The notes beneath the pieces were generated by a model, which was given only the letters and a program-made list of their open reading frames with translations, did no database searches and was not told where the DNA came from. This document shows, one piece after another, positions 9,012 through 17,506 of a stretch of DNA of 64,000 nt. The translations under genes were made by a program, and so were the position numbers. How positions within the stretch are numbered: the first letter of the stretch is position 1; each line of letters starts with the position of its first letter. The DNA comes from CAWCXF01 sp963799455 (GTDB lineage Bacteria > Pseudomonadota > Alphaproteobacteria > Rhodobacterales > Rhodobacteraceae), in assembly GCA_963799455.1 (NCBI GenBank), contig CAWCXF010000006.1:272748-336747 (forward strand). Direction: 5' to 3'.

Positions 9012-10010
9012 ATGGAGTTCGGGCCGGTCCCGCCGTCCCGCGCCTCGGGCGCGATCCTGGCCCACTCGCTGACGCTGCCCGATGGGCGGCTGAGGAAGGG
9101 CCGGGTGATCGCCGAGGCGGACGTGGCCCGGCTGCGGGCGGCCGGGATCGAGGCGGTCACGGTGGCGCGGCTCGACCCCGGCGACGTGGCGGAGGACGCC
9201 GCCGCCGCGCGCCTCGCGGGTGCGCTGGTGCCCGATCCGCAGGCCGCGGGCCTGCGCGTCGGCCCCGCCGCCACGGGCCGCGTCAACCTGCACGCCACCG
9301 GGCCGGGGATCATCGAGGTGGACGCCGAGGCGATCCACGCGCTCAACGCCGTGGACCCCGCCTTGACCTTCGCCTGCCTGCCGCCCTGGGCGCGGGTGGC
9401 GGACGGCACGCTCGTCGGCACCGTCAAGGTCATCGCCTACGCCGTCGAGGGCGCCGCGCTGGAGCGCGCCTGCGGCGCGGCGCGCGGCGCGATCCGGCGC
9501 AGGCCGCCCGTGCTGAGGGCGGTGTCGCTGATCCTCACCGAGGTCGATGGCGCGCCGCAGGACCGCGAGGGCAAGGGGCCGCGCGCCGTGGGGGCCCGCG
9601 TCGAGGCGCTCGGCGGGGGGGTGGTCGAGACGCTGGTCGCCGCGCACGAGACCGAGGCGCTGCGCCGCGCCATCGAGGGCGCGCGCGGCGAGGCGGTGCT
9701 GATCCTGACCGCCTCGGCCACGTCGGACGCGCGCGACGTGGCGCCGGCCGCGATCCGGGCGGCGGGCGGCGAGGTGGTCCGCTTCGGGATGCCGGTCGAT
9801 CCCGGCAACCTGCTGGTGCTGGGCCGGCTCGGGGCCCGCCCGGTGATCGGGCTGCCGGGCTGCGCCCGCTCGCCGGCGCTCAACGGCGCCGACTGGGTGA
9901 TGGAGCGGGTGTTCTGCGGCGTCGAGGTGGGCGCGCGGGACATCGCCGCGATGGGCGTCGGCGGGCTCCTGAAGGAGATCCCCCAGCGCGGACGGCTCCG
10001 GGAGGGGTGA
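9012..10010 (+). CDS. Molybdopterin-binding protein (MoeA/CinA-like domain)
   Basis: A 332-aa protein of the stand-alone molybdopterin-binding type often found next to xdhC. The opening GAILAHSLTLPDGRLRKG and GRVNLHATGPGIIEVD are typical of this subgroup; the C-terminal half contains the MoCF-like fold, including ILTASATSDARDVAPAAI, VRFGMPVDPGNLLVLG and VIGLPGCARSPALNGADW. There is no fused MobA-like nucleotidyltransferase, which many relatives carry. It is the last gene of the DUF1203-xdhC operon and faces infC convergently. A role in cofactor handling is likely; a specific reaction is not assigned. Confidence 0.85.
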   Translation: MEFGPVPPSRASGAILAHSLTLPDGRLRKGRVIAEADVARLRAAGIEAVTVARLDPGDVAEDAAAARLAGALVPDPQAAGLRVGPAATGRVNLHATGPGIIEVDAEAIHALNAVDPALTFACLPPWARVADGTLVGTVKVIAYAVEGAALERACGAARGAIRRRPPVLRAVSLILTEVDGAPQDREGKGPRAVGARVEALGGGVVETLVAAHETEALRRAIEGARGEAVLILTASATSDARDVAPAAIRAAGGEVVRFGMPVDPGNLLVLGRLGARPVIGLPGCARSPALNGADWVMERVFCGVEVGARDIAAMGVGGLLKEIPQRGRLREG

Positions 10011-10087
10011 ACCCCCGGAGCCCCGGCCCGACAGCGACGGGGCCACCCATCCGCTGGAGGCGGAAGGCGTCCCGCCCGCGCGGGGGC

Positions 10088-10633
10088 CTAGTTCCGCACG
10101 GGCCCGATCATCATCACCATCTGGCGGCCCTCGACGCGGGGCATGTTCTCGACCCGGCCGATGTCCTTGGTGTCGTCGGCGACGCGGTTGAGGAGGTCGC
10201 GGCCGAGGTTCTGGTGGGCCATCTCGCGGCCGCGGAAGCGCAGCGTGACCTTCACCTTGTCGCCCGACTCGAGGAAGCGGAAGACGTTGCGCATCTTGAC
10301 GTCGTAGTCGTGCGTGTCGGTGTTGGGGCGGAATTTCACCTCCTTCACCTCGATCGTCTTCTGCTTCTTCCTGGCCTCGGACTCGCGCTTCTGGGTCTCG
10401 TACTTGAACTTGCCGAAATCCATGATCTTGCAGACCGGCGGCGAGGCGTTGGGGGAGATCTCCACGAGATCGAGCCCGGCCTCCTCGGCGAGCGCCATGG
10501 CGCGCGCGGGCGGCACGACACCGACGTTCTCGCCCTCGGCGCCGATGAGGCGGATCTCGGGGGCTCTGATGCGTCCGTTGACGCGGGGGCCGGTGTCGCG
10601 CACCGGCGGGGCGTTGTGGGGTCGGCGGGCTAT
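10088..10633 (-). CDS. infC: Translation initiation factor IF-3
   Basis: A full IF-3 of 181 aa: N-domain with GPRVNGRIRAPEIRLIG, the linker with MDFGKFKYETQKRE, and C-domain with KEVKFRPNTDTHDYD, VKVTLRFRGREMAH and the conserved EGRQMVMMI end. IF-3 prevents premature 30S-50S joining and checks start codons. No ATG, GTG or TTG lies at the family's normal N-terminus. Instead an ATA codon (10633-10631) sits exactly where homologues begin (ARRPHNAPP follows), with AGGAG seven bases upstream. The next in-frame ATG upstream would add 66 residues of low-complexity sequence. Non-AUG starts are known for infC (AUU in E. coli) and allow IF-3 to repress its own mRNA. rpmI and rplT are not adjacent. Confidence 0.93.
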   Translation of the reverse strand: MARRPHNAPPVRDTGPRVNGRIRAPEIRLIGAEGENVGVVPPARAMALAEEAGLDLVEISPNASPPVCKIMDFGKFKYETQKRESEARKKQKTIEVKEVKFRPNTDTHDYDVKMRNVFRFLESGDKVKVTLRFRGREMAHQNLGRDLLNRVADDTKDIGRVENMPRVEGRQMVMMIGPVRN

Positions 10634-10645
10634 CGTCGTGCTCCT
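10631..10645 (-). promoter_or_regulatory. infC: infC start site: AGGAG, 7 bases, AUA
   Basis: The complement reads AGGAG (10645-10641), a 7-base spacer, then ATA (10633-10631). This decides the infC start and implies IF-3 autoregulation through a discriminated start codon (established for AUU in E. coli; inferred here). Confidence 0.75.
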
Positions 10646-10824
10646 GTGTCCGTGAGGGCGCGCCCCTAGGGTAGGGACCGAGCGGGCCCGGCGCAAGATC
10701 GGCGCGCGCTCGGCGAAGCCCCGCCGAGGGCGTGCGCAGGCGGAACAACTCGGCGCGGCCTCGCGTTCTCGTGACGAGCGGGGGCGCAGGAGCGCCCCCT
10801 CAGTCGTGATCGAAGGAGATCGAG

Positions 10825-11763
10825 ATGCCACTTCGTCTGTCCACCGCCATCCCCTTGGTGATGTCGCTCGGGCTCGCAGCCTGCGGCGAGGACGATGCCG
10901 ACACGGCGGGGACGGACACCGTCGTCGTCGAGACCGATGTCGTGGAGTCCGACGACGGCATCGCCGACGGCGCGGTCAGCACCGACGAGGCGGTCGTCGC
11001 GGCCGAGACCGCCCCGGACGTCGTGGTCATCGAGGACGAGGCGCCGGCCGAGGAGGACGTCATCGCCGAGGCGGGCGGCGGCGACCCCATCGAGCTCGAC
11101 ACCGACGTGGAGAGCGACGGCGAGCCCATCACCGAGACCGTGGACGGCTCGGCCGATGCCGGCGCGCCGGCCGGGGGCGAGGACGTGGCCGCGGCCGGGG
11201 AGGACGAGGTCGTCCTGCCCGATCCCGCCGCCGAGGCGGCCGACGCCACGGGCGAGGCCGGGGCGACGGCTGGCGACGCCGCCGTCGTCGTCGGCACCGA
11301 CGCCGCCGAACCCGAGGCCGCGGCGGACACCGAGATGGCCGCCGCGGACACCGGGACGGCGGCCGCGACCGAGCAGGCGCCCGCCGATGCGGGCACTGAG
11401 GAGCCGGCGGCCGAGGACGACGGGCTCGTCACGCTCGACACCAACGTGACGGTGGTCGAGGAGTCCGCGACGACGGCCGAGGGCGCGGCGACGACCGACG
11501 CGACGGCGCCGGATGCGGGGGCGACCGACACCGCGGCGGCCGTGACCGACGGGGGGGCCTCGGCCGACCCGGCCGATCTTGACCTCGACACGCTGGTGCT
11601 CGACGAGGAGGGGGTGCAGCGGCTGGTGGCCTATGTCGAGGCGTCCGACCAGATCCCCGCGTCTCAGAAGATCACGCTCGTCTCGGGGCTCGAGGACGCG
11701 CAGGACAACCCCGATCGCCTCGAGGAGCTCCTCACCGAGGTGCGTCAGCTGACGGGCCAGTAA
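10825..11763 (+). CDS. Acidic Ala/Asp/Glu-rich lipoprotein
   Basis: A 312-aa protein behind GGAGATCGAG. Residues 1-20 are a signal sequence ending in the lipobox LAAC, so it should be lipidated at Cys20. Residues ~21-250 are low complexity: Ala, Asp, Glu, Thr and Val with almost no basic residues, including VVVETDVVESDDG and LDTNVTVVEES. The last ~60 residues look folded: LDTLVLDEEGVQRLVAYVE, then ITLVSGLEDAQ and LEELLTEVRQLTG, a pair of amphipathic helices. No known domain recognised. It resembles in composition the acidic part of the OmpA-family protein at 5085. A strong hairpin follows the stop. Confidence 0.75.
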   Translation: MPLRLSTAIPLVMSLGLAACGEDDADTAGTDTVVVETDVVESDDGIADGAVSTDEAVVAAETAPDVVVIEDEAPAEEDVIAEAGGGDPIELDTDVESDGEPITETVDGSADAGAPAGGEDVAAAGEDEVVLPDPAAEAADATGEAGATAGDAAVVVGTDAAEPEAAADTEMAAADTGTAAATEQAPADAGTEEPAAEDDGLVTLDTNVTVVEESATTAEGAATTDATAPDAGATDTAAAVTDGGASADPADLDLDTLVLDEEGVQRLVAYVEASDQIPASQKITLVSGLEDAQDNPDRLEELLTEVRQLTGQ

Positions 11764-11788
11764 GGCCCATCGGTCATGCGAGACCAGG

Positions 11789-11816
11789 GCGCCGCGCGGA
11801 TCCTTCCGCGCGGCGC
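11789..11816. terminator. 12-bp perfect hairpin terminator, bidirectional
   Basis: GCGCCGCGCGGA (11789-11800), loop TCCT, then its exact complement (11805-11816). It lies between the convergent ends of the acidic lipoprotein gene and fpr. The + strand side is followed by TCCTCGTT rather than a clean T run, so intrinsic termination is probable rather than certain. Confidence 0.75.
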
Positions 11817-11880
11817 TCCTCGTTGGGCCGGGGCGCTCGCGGCCGGGGTTCGCGCCCCGCTCGGTTCCGGCTCATCGGGC

Positions 11881-12699
11881 TCACACGCCCTCGCCGACGA
11901 AGGCCTTCTCGACCACGTAGTCCGCCGGACCCGAGTTCGAGCCCTCGGCGAGGCCGTAGCCCTCCAGGATCGCCTTGAGGTCGGTGTTGAGCCCCATCGA
12001 GCCGCAGACCATCGCCCGGTCGGCGGCCGGCGCGATCGGCGCCACGCCCAGCTCGTCGAACACGCGGCCGGAGCGCAGGAGCTCCGTGATGCGGCCCATG
12101 CGCGGGCTCTCCTCGCGCGTGGTCGAGGTCAGATGGGTGAGCTTGGCGCGCGCCGCCTCGCCCACGAGCGGGTCGTCCAGCGTCCGCGCCACGAGGTCGT
12201 CGCCGTAGCCCAGCTCCGCCTTGGTGCGGCAGGTGTGGGTCAGGATCACCCGGCCGTAGCGCTCGTAGGTCTCGGGGTCGCGGATCAGCGAGGCGAAGGG
12301 CGCGATGCCGGTGCCGGTGGCGAAGAGCCACAGCCGCTCTCCCGGCGTCAGCGCGTCGTGGACGAGCGTGCCCACCGGCTTCGGGCGCAAGATGACCCGA
12401 TCGCCGGGCTCGACGTGCCGAAGGCGCGAGGTCAGCGGGCCGTCGGGCACGATGATCGAGTAGAACTCCAGCTCGTCGTCCCAGGAGGGCGAGGCGATCG
12501 AGTAGGCGCGCAGCAAGGGCCGCCCATTCTCGCCCATCAGCCCGATCATGACGAACTCGCCCGAGCGGAAGCGCAGGGAGCGCGGGCGCGTGACGCGGAA
12601 GCTGAACAGGCCGTCGGTCCAGCGCCGGACCTCGGTCACGGTCTGCGCGTCGGGCAGGGCGACGGCCGTGGCGGACGCGGGGGTGGTGCTCATGTCCAT
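11881..12699 (-). CDS. fpr: Ferredoxin--NADP+ reductase
   Basis: A 272-aa Fpr-type flavoprotein that passes electrons between NADPH and ferredoxin. FAD binding: RAYSIASPSWDDELEFYSI (RxYS motif). NADP binding: LFATGTGIAPFASLIRD. C-terminal: MVCGSMGLNTDLKAILEG, ending in VEKAFVGEGV. ATG 12699 has GGAGA six bases upstream; ATG 12693 is also in frame. It is the last gene after cysI-cysH-DUF934, and as no CysJ flavoprotein is present, it probably supplies reduced ferredoxin to the sulfite reductase (inference). Confidence 0.92.
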   Translation of the reverse strand: MDMSTTPASATAVALPDAQTVTEVRRWTDGLFSFRVTRPRSLRFRSGEFVMIGLMGENGRPLLRAYSIASPSWDDELEFYSIIVPDGPLTSRLRHVEPGDRVILRPKPVGTLVHDALTPGERLWLFATGTGIAPFASLIRDPETYERYGRVILTHTCRTKAELGYGDDLVARTLDDPLVGEAARAKLTHLTSTTREESPRMGRITELLRSGRVFDELGVAPIAPAADRAMVCGSMGLNTDLKAILEGYGLAEGSNSGPADYVVEKAFVGEGV

Positions 12700-12755
12700 G
12701 GGATGTCTCCGGGCCGAGGCCCGTCCTTCTAGCGTCGGTGCGCTCGGGTTGGAAG

Positions 12756-13157
12756 TCAGCCGCGCAGGCGGGCCTGATGGTCGAAGGCGCGCCAGTCGGC
12801 GCGGGCGAGCCACTGCTCCTCGGGCTGGCGGGCGGCGAGCGCGTCGTCGATCTCGACCTCGTCGAAGCCCGCGCGGCGGGCCATCGCATACTGGTCGGCG
12901 ATGACGTGGCCGCGCGCGCGCAGCCGCCCGCGATAGCCGCCGAGGCGCAGCAGGCGCGCCAGCGTGAAGCCGCGCCCGTCCGCGTGGGAGGGGAAGTCGA
13001 TCCGCACCAGCGACAGGCCGTCGAGCCCGGCGAGCGCCTCGGGCGCGGCGCTCGATGGCAGGTCGACCGCCGCCTCGCCCGCACGCTCGGCGATGGGGAC
13101 GATCGGGCCGGTCCAGTCGTCGGGGCCGAAGCCCGTGTCGGTGACGATCACGCTCAT
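12756..13157 (-). CDS. DUF934 protein, sulfite-reduction associated
   Basis: 133 aa matching DUF934 (COG3749), which is consistently found beside cysI and thought to assist sulfite reduction. Recognisable parts: GLSLVRIDFPSHADGRGFTLARLLR and GRLRARGHVIADQYAMARRAGFDEVEI, ending in a short basic tail. The start ATG 13157 overlaps the cysH stop by four bases (ATGA), so it is translationally coupled to cysH. Confidence 0.88.
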   Translation of the reverse strand: MSVIVTDTGFGPDDWTGPIVPIAERAGEAAVDLPSSAAPEALAGLDGLSLVRIDFPSHADGRGFTLARLLRLGGYRGRLRARGHVIADQYAMARRAGFDEVEIDDALAARQPEEQWLARADWRAFDHQARLRG

Positions 13158-13915
13158 GCCGCGTCCCTCCTCTCCTCGGGCCCCGCATCGCCGCCGCGCG
13201 CCAGCCGGCCGTTCACGAAATGGATCCCGCACTCGTCCTTCGCGAGCCCCCGCCAGCGGCCGGCGCGCTGGTCCTCGCCGGGGGCCGTGGGCGTGGTGCA
13301 GGGCGCGCAGCCGATCGAGGGGTAGCCGCGGGCGACCAGCGGATGGCGCGGCAGGCCGTGCTCGGCCATGTAGGCGCCGACCTCCCCGCGCGTCCAGTGG
13401 GCGAGCGGGTTGATCTTGAGCCGACCGTCCGCAGCCTCGGCGTGGGGCAGCGCCGCCCGCGCGCCGCCCTGGTGGCGCTTGCGCCCGGTGATCCAGGCGT
13501 CGAACGGGCCGAGCGCGCGCGCCAGCGGCTCGGTCTTGCGCAGCGCGCAGCAGGCGTCGGGGTCGCGCCGGTGCAGCAGCCCGTCGCCGTCGCGCGGGGT
13601 GGTCGCGGCGGGATCGGGCACGACGCGGCGGAGGTCGGTGAGGCCGAGGCTCGCCGCCACCTCCTGCTGGTGGGCGAGCGTCTCGGGGAACAGCATCCCG
13701 GTGTCCACGAAGAGCACCGGGACGGCCGGGTCGATCCGCGAGGCGAGGTGCAGCAGCGCCACCGACTCCGCGCCGAAGGACGACACCAGCGCCACCCGCC
13801 CGACCCTCGGGTCGCCCAGCACGCGGGCGAGGATCGCCTGCGCGTCTCGCCCCGCCAGCTCGGCGTCGAGTTCCGCGGCGCGCCCTTCGGGCGATGGCAG
13901 GTCGTCAAGCGGCAC
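13154..13915 (-). CDS. cysH: Assimilatory APS reductase (phosphoadenylyl-sulfate reductase family)
   Basis: A 253-aa CysH. SSFGAESVALLHL is the nucleotide-binding P-loop-like motif, followed by FVDTGMLFPETL. The CC-ALRK pair and the GCAPCTTP pair are the four cysteines of a [4Fe-4S] cluster, which marks enzymes using adenylyl sulfate rather than PAPS; KDECGIH near the C-terminus carries the catalytic cysteine. GTG 13915 follows GAGGAG by seven bases and overlaps the cysI stop by 11 bases. Product sulfite feeds the neighbouring CysI. Confidence 0.93.
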   Translation of the reverse strand: MPLDDLPSPEGRAAELDAELAGRDAQAILARVLGDPRVGRVALVSSFGAESVALLHLASRIDPAVPVLFVDTGMLFPETLAHQQEVAASLGLTDLRRVVPDPAATTPRDGDGLLHRRDPDACCALRKTEPLARALGPFDAWITGRKRHQGGARAALPHAEAADGRLKINPLAHWTRGEVGAYMAEHGLPRHPLVARGYPSIGCAPCTTPTAPGEDQRAGRWRGLAKDECGIHFVNGRLARGGDAGPEERRDAA

Positions 13916-15566
13916 GCCGGCGCTCCTCGTCGTAGAGGGCGGCCTTGAAGGGCGCCATGCCGAGGCGGCGGTAGGCCTCGATGAAGGCCTCCTCGGGGCC
14001 CTCGCGGAGGTCGAGATAGGCCAGGATGACGCGCTCGATCGCCGGCACGATCTCGGAGGCGGCGAAGCCTGGGCCGGTGCGGGTGCCGAGCGCGGCGGTC
14101 TCGGTGTGGTCGCCCCCGAGCGTGATCTGGTAGTTCTCGGCGCCGGCCCGGTCGAGCCCGAGGATGCCGATATGCCCGACATGGTGGTGGCCGCAGGCGT
14201 TGATGCAGCCCGAGATCTTGATCTTGAGCGCGCCCACCTCGTGCTCGATCTTGAGCGCGTCGATGCGGGTGGCGATCTCCTGGGCAATGGGGATCGAGCG
14301 CGCGGTCGCCAGCGCGCAGTAGTCCATGCCGGGGCAGGCGATGATGTCGGACGCGAGCCCGACGTTGGCGGTGGCGAGCCCGGCGGCCTTGAGCGCCGCG
14401 TGCAGCGCCGGCAGGTGGGCGCGCGCGACGTGCGGCAGCACCACGTTCTGCTCGTGGCTGATGCGCAGCTCGTCATGGCCGTAGGCTTCGGCCAGATCCG
14501 CCAGGACGCGCATCTGATCGGCGGTGGCGTCGCCGGGCACGGCGCCGTGCGCCTTGAGCGAGACGGTGACGATGGCGTGGCCGGGATGGCGGTGCGCCGT
14601 GAGGTTGGTGTCGGCCCAGGCGCGATAGACCGGATCGGCCAGCGCGGCCTCGTGGGGCGCGAGGTCGAGGTCGAGCCAGTCGGGCGGCGCGAACTGCGCC
14701 TCCAGCCCCGCGAGGATCGCCTGATCGACGCCCGAGAAGGTCGGGCGGATCGCCGCGAACCGCTCCTCGACGAGCCGGCGGATCTCGTCGATGCCGCGCT
14801 CGTGGACGGCGATCTTGAGCCGCGCCTTGTGCTTGTTGTCGCGCCGCCCGACGAGGTTGAAGACGCTGACGATGGCCTCGACGTAAGGCAGCAGGTCCGC
14901 GCGCGGCAGGAACTCGCGCGCGACCTGGCCGATCATCGGCGTGCGCCCGAGCCCGCCGCCGACGACGACCTCGAAGCCCTGGGCGCCGTCGCGCTCGACC
15001 ATCCGCAGGCCGATGTCGTGGGAGCGCGTCACCGCCCGGTCGTTGGGGCTCCCGGTCACGGCGATCTTGAACTTGCGCGGCAGGAACTGGAACTCGGGGT
15101 GGTCGGTGGACCACCGGCGCAGCAACTCCGCCACGGGTCGGGGGTCGGCGATCTCGTCGGCGGCGGCCCCCGCGAAGTGGTCGGCGGTGACGTTGCGCAC
15201 CGTGTTGCCCGAGGTCTGGATGGCGTGCATCCCCACCTCGGCCAGCGCCTCGAGCATGTCGGGCACGTCCCGAAGCTCGGGCCAGTTGAACTGGACGTTC
15301 TGGCGCGTGGTGAAGTGGCCGTAGCCGCGGTCCCAGCGCTCCGAGATGTCCGCGAGCGCGCGCATCTGGGCCGCGTTCAGCGTGCCGTAGGGGATCGCCA
15401 CGCGCAGCATGTAGGCGTGGAGCTGGAGGTAGAGGCCGTTCATGAGCCTGAGCGGCTTGAACTCCTCCTCGGTCAGCGAGCCGTCGATCCGGCGCTCGAC
15501 CTGGGCGCGGAACTGGGCCGCGCGCTCGCGGAGGTAGGCCGTGTCCTGTGGGGTGTAGCTCAACAT
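13905..15566 (-). CDS. cysI: Nitrite/sulfite reductase hemoprotein, ferredoxin type
   Basis: A 553-aa siroheme enzyme reducing sulfite to sulfide. Two ferredoxin-like half domains alternate with two catalytic domains; GHFTTRQNVQFNWPEL and the Arg/Lys-rich VTGSPNDRAVTRSHDIG carry anion-binding residues. The siroheme/4Fe-4S cysteines are in ACPGMDYC and SGCINACGHHH. With no flavoprotein subunit nearby, the electron donor is likely ferredoxin from Fpr. It lies about 120 bases after DUF2849 and overlaps cysH. Nitrite as substrate cannot be excluded from sequence, but the cys neighbours argue for sulfite. Confidence 0.93.
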   Translation of the reverse strand: MLSYTPQDTAYLRERAAQFRAQVERRIDGSLTEEEFKPLRLMNGLYLQLHAYMLRVAIPYGTLNAAQMRALADISERWDRGYGHFTTRQNVQFNWPELRDVPDMLEALAEVGMHAIQTSGNTVRNVTADHFAGAAADEIADPRPVAELLRRWSTDHPEFQFLPRKFKIAVTGSPNDRAVTRSHDIGLRMVERDGAQGFEVVVGGGLGRTPMIGQVAREFLPRADLLPYVEAIVSVFNLVGRRDNKHKARLKIAVHERGIDEIRRLVEERFAAIRPTFSGVDQAILAGLEAQFAPPDWLDLDLAPHEAALADPVYRAWADTNLTAHRHPGHAIVTVSLKAHGAVPGDATADQMRVLADLAEAYGHDELRISHEQNVVLPHVARAHLPALHAALKAAGLATANVGLASDIIACPGMDYCALATARSIPIAQEIATRIDALKIEHEVGALKIKISGCINACGHHHVGHIGILGLDRAGAENYQITLGGDHTETAALGTRTGPGFAASEIVPAIERVILAYLDLREGPEEAFIEAYRRLGMAPFKAALYDEERRRAA

Positions 15567-15626
15567 CGCTCGTCTCCTCGTGCCCCGCCGTCCGGCCGGG
15601 CCTCGTGATGGGGGTCGTGCCGCACG

Positions 15627-15685
15627 GGCCCGCAGCCGGCGCCCCGGCCCGCAGCCGGCGCGCCCCGGCTCGCGGCCGGCGCCCC
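15627..15685. repeat. GC-rich 19-21-bp tandem repeat, 3 copies
   Basis: GGCCCGCAGCCGGCGCCCC-type units at 15627-15645, 15646-15666 and 15667-15685, in the gap between DUF2849 and cysI and ending three bases from the DUF2849 stop. Each unit can fold on itself (GCCGGC core), so it may act as a transcript stabiliser or attenuator in the operon. Confidence 0.7.
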
Positions 15686-15688
15686 GGC

Positions 15689-15982
15689 CTAGGGCATGCG
15701 CTCGCGCTCGATGGGGGCGTGGGCGCCGCGGGTGCGCAGGATCTCCCGGATGTGGACGGGAACGGGGCCCTCGGGGCCGGGGCGGGCGTCGGCGAGGTAG
15801 GGGCCGACGACGCGGCCGGGCTGCCCCTCGGCGAACAGGAGCCGCATCTCGGCGTGGGCCTCGTCCTCGATCAGCTCGGCGTCATGGTGCTCGCGCGACC
15901 AGCGGTCGTCCACCGTGAGGTAGACCACGCAGCCCTCCAGGAGCGCGTTGGCGGTGACGACCTTGGGGGTAAAGGCCCTCAC
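15689..15982 (-). CDS. DUF2849 protein, sulfite-operon associated
   Basis: 97 aa of the DUF2849 family: FTPKVVTANALLEGCVVYLT, then DRWSREHHDAELIEDEAHAEM and VVGPYLADARPG. The family is almost always encoded between cysG and cysI in alphaproteobacteria; function unknown, presumed linked to sulfite reduction. GTG 15982 overlaps the cysG stop (GTGA), the only start compatible with the conserved N-terminus. Confidence 0.88.
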   Translation of the reverse strand: MRAFTPKVVTANALLEGCVVYLTVDDRWSREHHDAELIEDEAHAEMRLLFAEGQPGRVVGPYLADARPGPEGPVPVHIREILRTRGAHAPIERERMP

Positions 15983-17370
15983 AGGGCGACCTCGCTGGCT
16001 TGCGGGACGGGGAGGGCGGCGGCGCCGCGCGCGTCGATGCCCAGCAGGAGGACGGCGGGGCCGCTCGTCGCGGCCGCGTCGAGGTCCGCGCCGAGCGTGC
16101 CGAGCGTCGCCGACAGGGTGCGCTCGCCCGGACGGCCCGCGTTCTCGACCACGGCCAAGGGCGTCGCGGGGTCGGCGCCGTGCATCAGCAGCCGCCCCTG
16201 GAGGTAGCGCGCGGCGCGCAGGCCCATGTAGATCGCGGCGACGGAGCCGGGCCGCGCCAGCGCGCGCCAGTCGTGCTCGGCGAAGCCCCGCGCGTCGTGG
16301 CCGGTGATGACGCGCATCCCGGCGTTGCGCCCGCGCCGCGTCAAGCTGCGCCCGAGCGAGGCCGCGGCGGCCGAGGCGGCGGTGATGCCCGGGACGACGG
16401 TGAAGGCGACGCCCGCGGCCTCGCAAGCGGCGATCTCCTCGTCGAGCCGGCCGAACACGCCCGGGTCGCCCGACTTCAGCCGCACCACGCGCCGGCCTTT
16501 CTGGGCGTGGCGCACGATCATCGCGTCGATCTCGGATTGCGGCGTCGAAGGGCCGAAGCCCGTCTTTCCGGCCTCGATCACGACCGCCTCGCGGCGCGCC
16601 AGCTCCAGGATCGGCCCCGGCACCAGCCGGTCGTGGATCACCACGTCGGCCTCGCCCAGCTCGCGGCGGGCGCGCAGCGTCATGAGGTCCGGGTCGCCCG
16701 GCCCCGCGCCGACGAAGGCGACCGAGCCGGGCTCGGCCTCGGCGCTCAGGTGACGGTCGAGCAGCGCGTGGAGCGCCTCGCGCGGGTCGCGCCCCGCCGA
16801 GACGGCCTCGGGCCCCGCACGGTCGTAGTACTCGGCCCAGAAGGCGCGGCGGGCGCGACCCATGGGGAGCGCCTCGGCCGCGCGGCGGAAGGCCTTGCCG
16901 ACCCGCGCGAGGGGGCCGAGCGAGGCGGGCAGGCGCTCCTCCAGCTCGGCCTTGATCGCGCGGGCCAGCACCGGGGCCGCCCCCTCGGTGCCGATCGCCA
17001 CCGTCACGGGGTCGCGGTCCACGATGGCGGGGGTGATGAACTGCGAGCGCTCCAGGTCGTCCACCACGTTGACGAGCGCGCCGCAGGCCGACGCGATGGC
17101 CGAGGTCCGTGCGTCCTCGGCGGCGTCCTCGTCCGCGGCGTAGAACAGCGCCGCGCAAAGCGCGTCGCCGGGCTCCATCGCGCGGCGGTGGAGCGTCAGG
17201 CGCCCGGCCGCGGCCCAGGCCTCGATCTCGCGAGCGGGGCGAGCGGCGAACACCGTCAGGTGGGCCTCGGTCTTGAGCAGCAGGCGCAGCTTCGACACCG
17301 CGGCGGCGCCGCCCCCGGAGACGACCACGCGGCGGCCCTCGACGGCGAGGAAGATGGGGAAGTGCTTCAT
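15979..17370 (-). CDS. cysG: Siroheme synthase, trifunctional
   Basis: A 463-aa fusion making siroheme from uroporphyrinogen III. The N-terminal CysG-B part (residues ~1-150) has VVVSGGGAAAVSKLRLLL and acts as precorrin-2 dehydrogenase and ferrochelatase. The CysG-A part starts at GSVAFVGAGPGDPDLMTLRA and has VVIHDRLV, RLKSGDPGVFGRLDEE, VVPGITAASAAAASLG and PLTRRG-like LTRRGRNAGMRVITGH, the SAM-dependent methyltransferase. ATG 17370 gives the normal N-terminus. First gene of the sulfite operon; siroheme is the cofactor of CysI. An AsnC-type regulator is divergent 136 bases away. Confidence 0.95.
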   Translation of the reverse strand: MKHFPIFLAVEGRRVVVSGGGAAAVSKLRLLLKTEAHLTVFAARPAREIEAWAAAGRLTLHRRAMEPGDALCAALFYAADEDAAEDARTSAIASACGALVNVVDDLERSQFITPAIVDRDPVTVAIGTEGAAPVLARAIKAELEERLPASLGPLARVGKAFRRAAEALPMGRARRAFWAEYYDRAGPEAVSAGRDPREALHALLDRHLSAEAEPGSVAFVGAGPGDPDLMTLRARRELGEADVVIHDRLVPGPILELARREAVVIEAGKTGFGPSTPQSEIDAMIVRHAQKGRRVVRLKSGDPGVFGRLDEEIAACEAAGVAFTVVPGITAASAAAASLGRSLTRRGRNAGMRVITGHDARGFAEHDWRALARPGSVAAIYMGLRAARYLQGRLLMHGADPATPLAVVENAGRPGERTLSATLGTLGADLDAAATSGPAVLLLGIDARGAAALPVPQASEVAL

Positions 17371-17506
17371 CGGCGCGACTCCTGCGGACGCGTCGATATT
17401 AGGACCGGCGTTCCGGCTAGGGGAGGCGGGCGCTTGCGGAAAGGGACGCCCGTCCCGATGATGGGCGAGATGGGACCGCGCGTCCCGCCCTGCCGCGAGG
17501 GATGGA

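Noticed and set aside
10634..10831. 66-residue N-terminal extension of IF-3 from an upstream ATG
   Set aside because: Low-complexity Arg/Ala sequence overlapping the neighbouring gene's start region, not found in IF-3, and the AGGAG-ATA start explains the conserved N-terminus.
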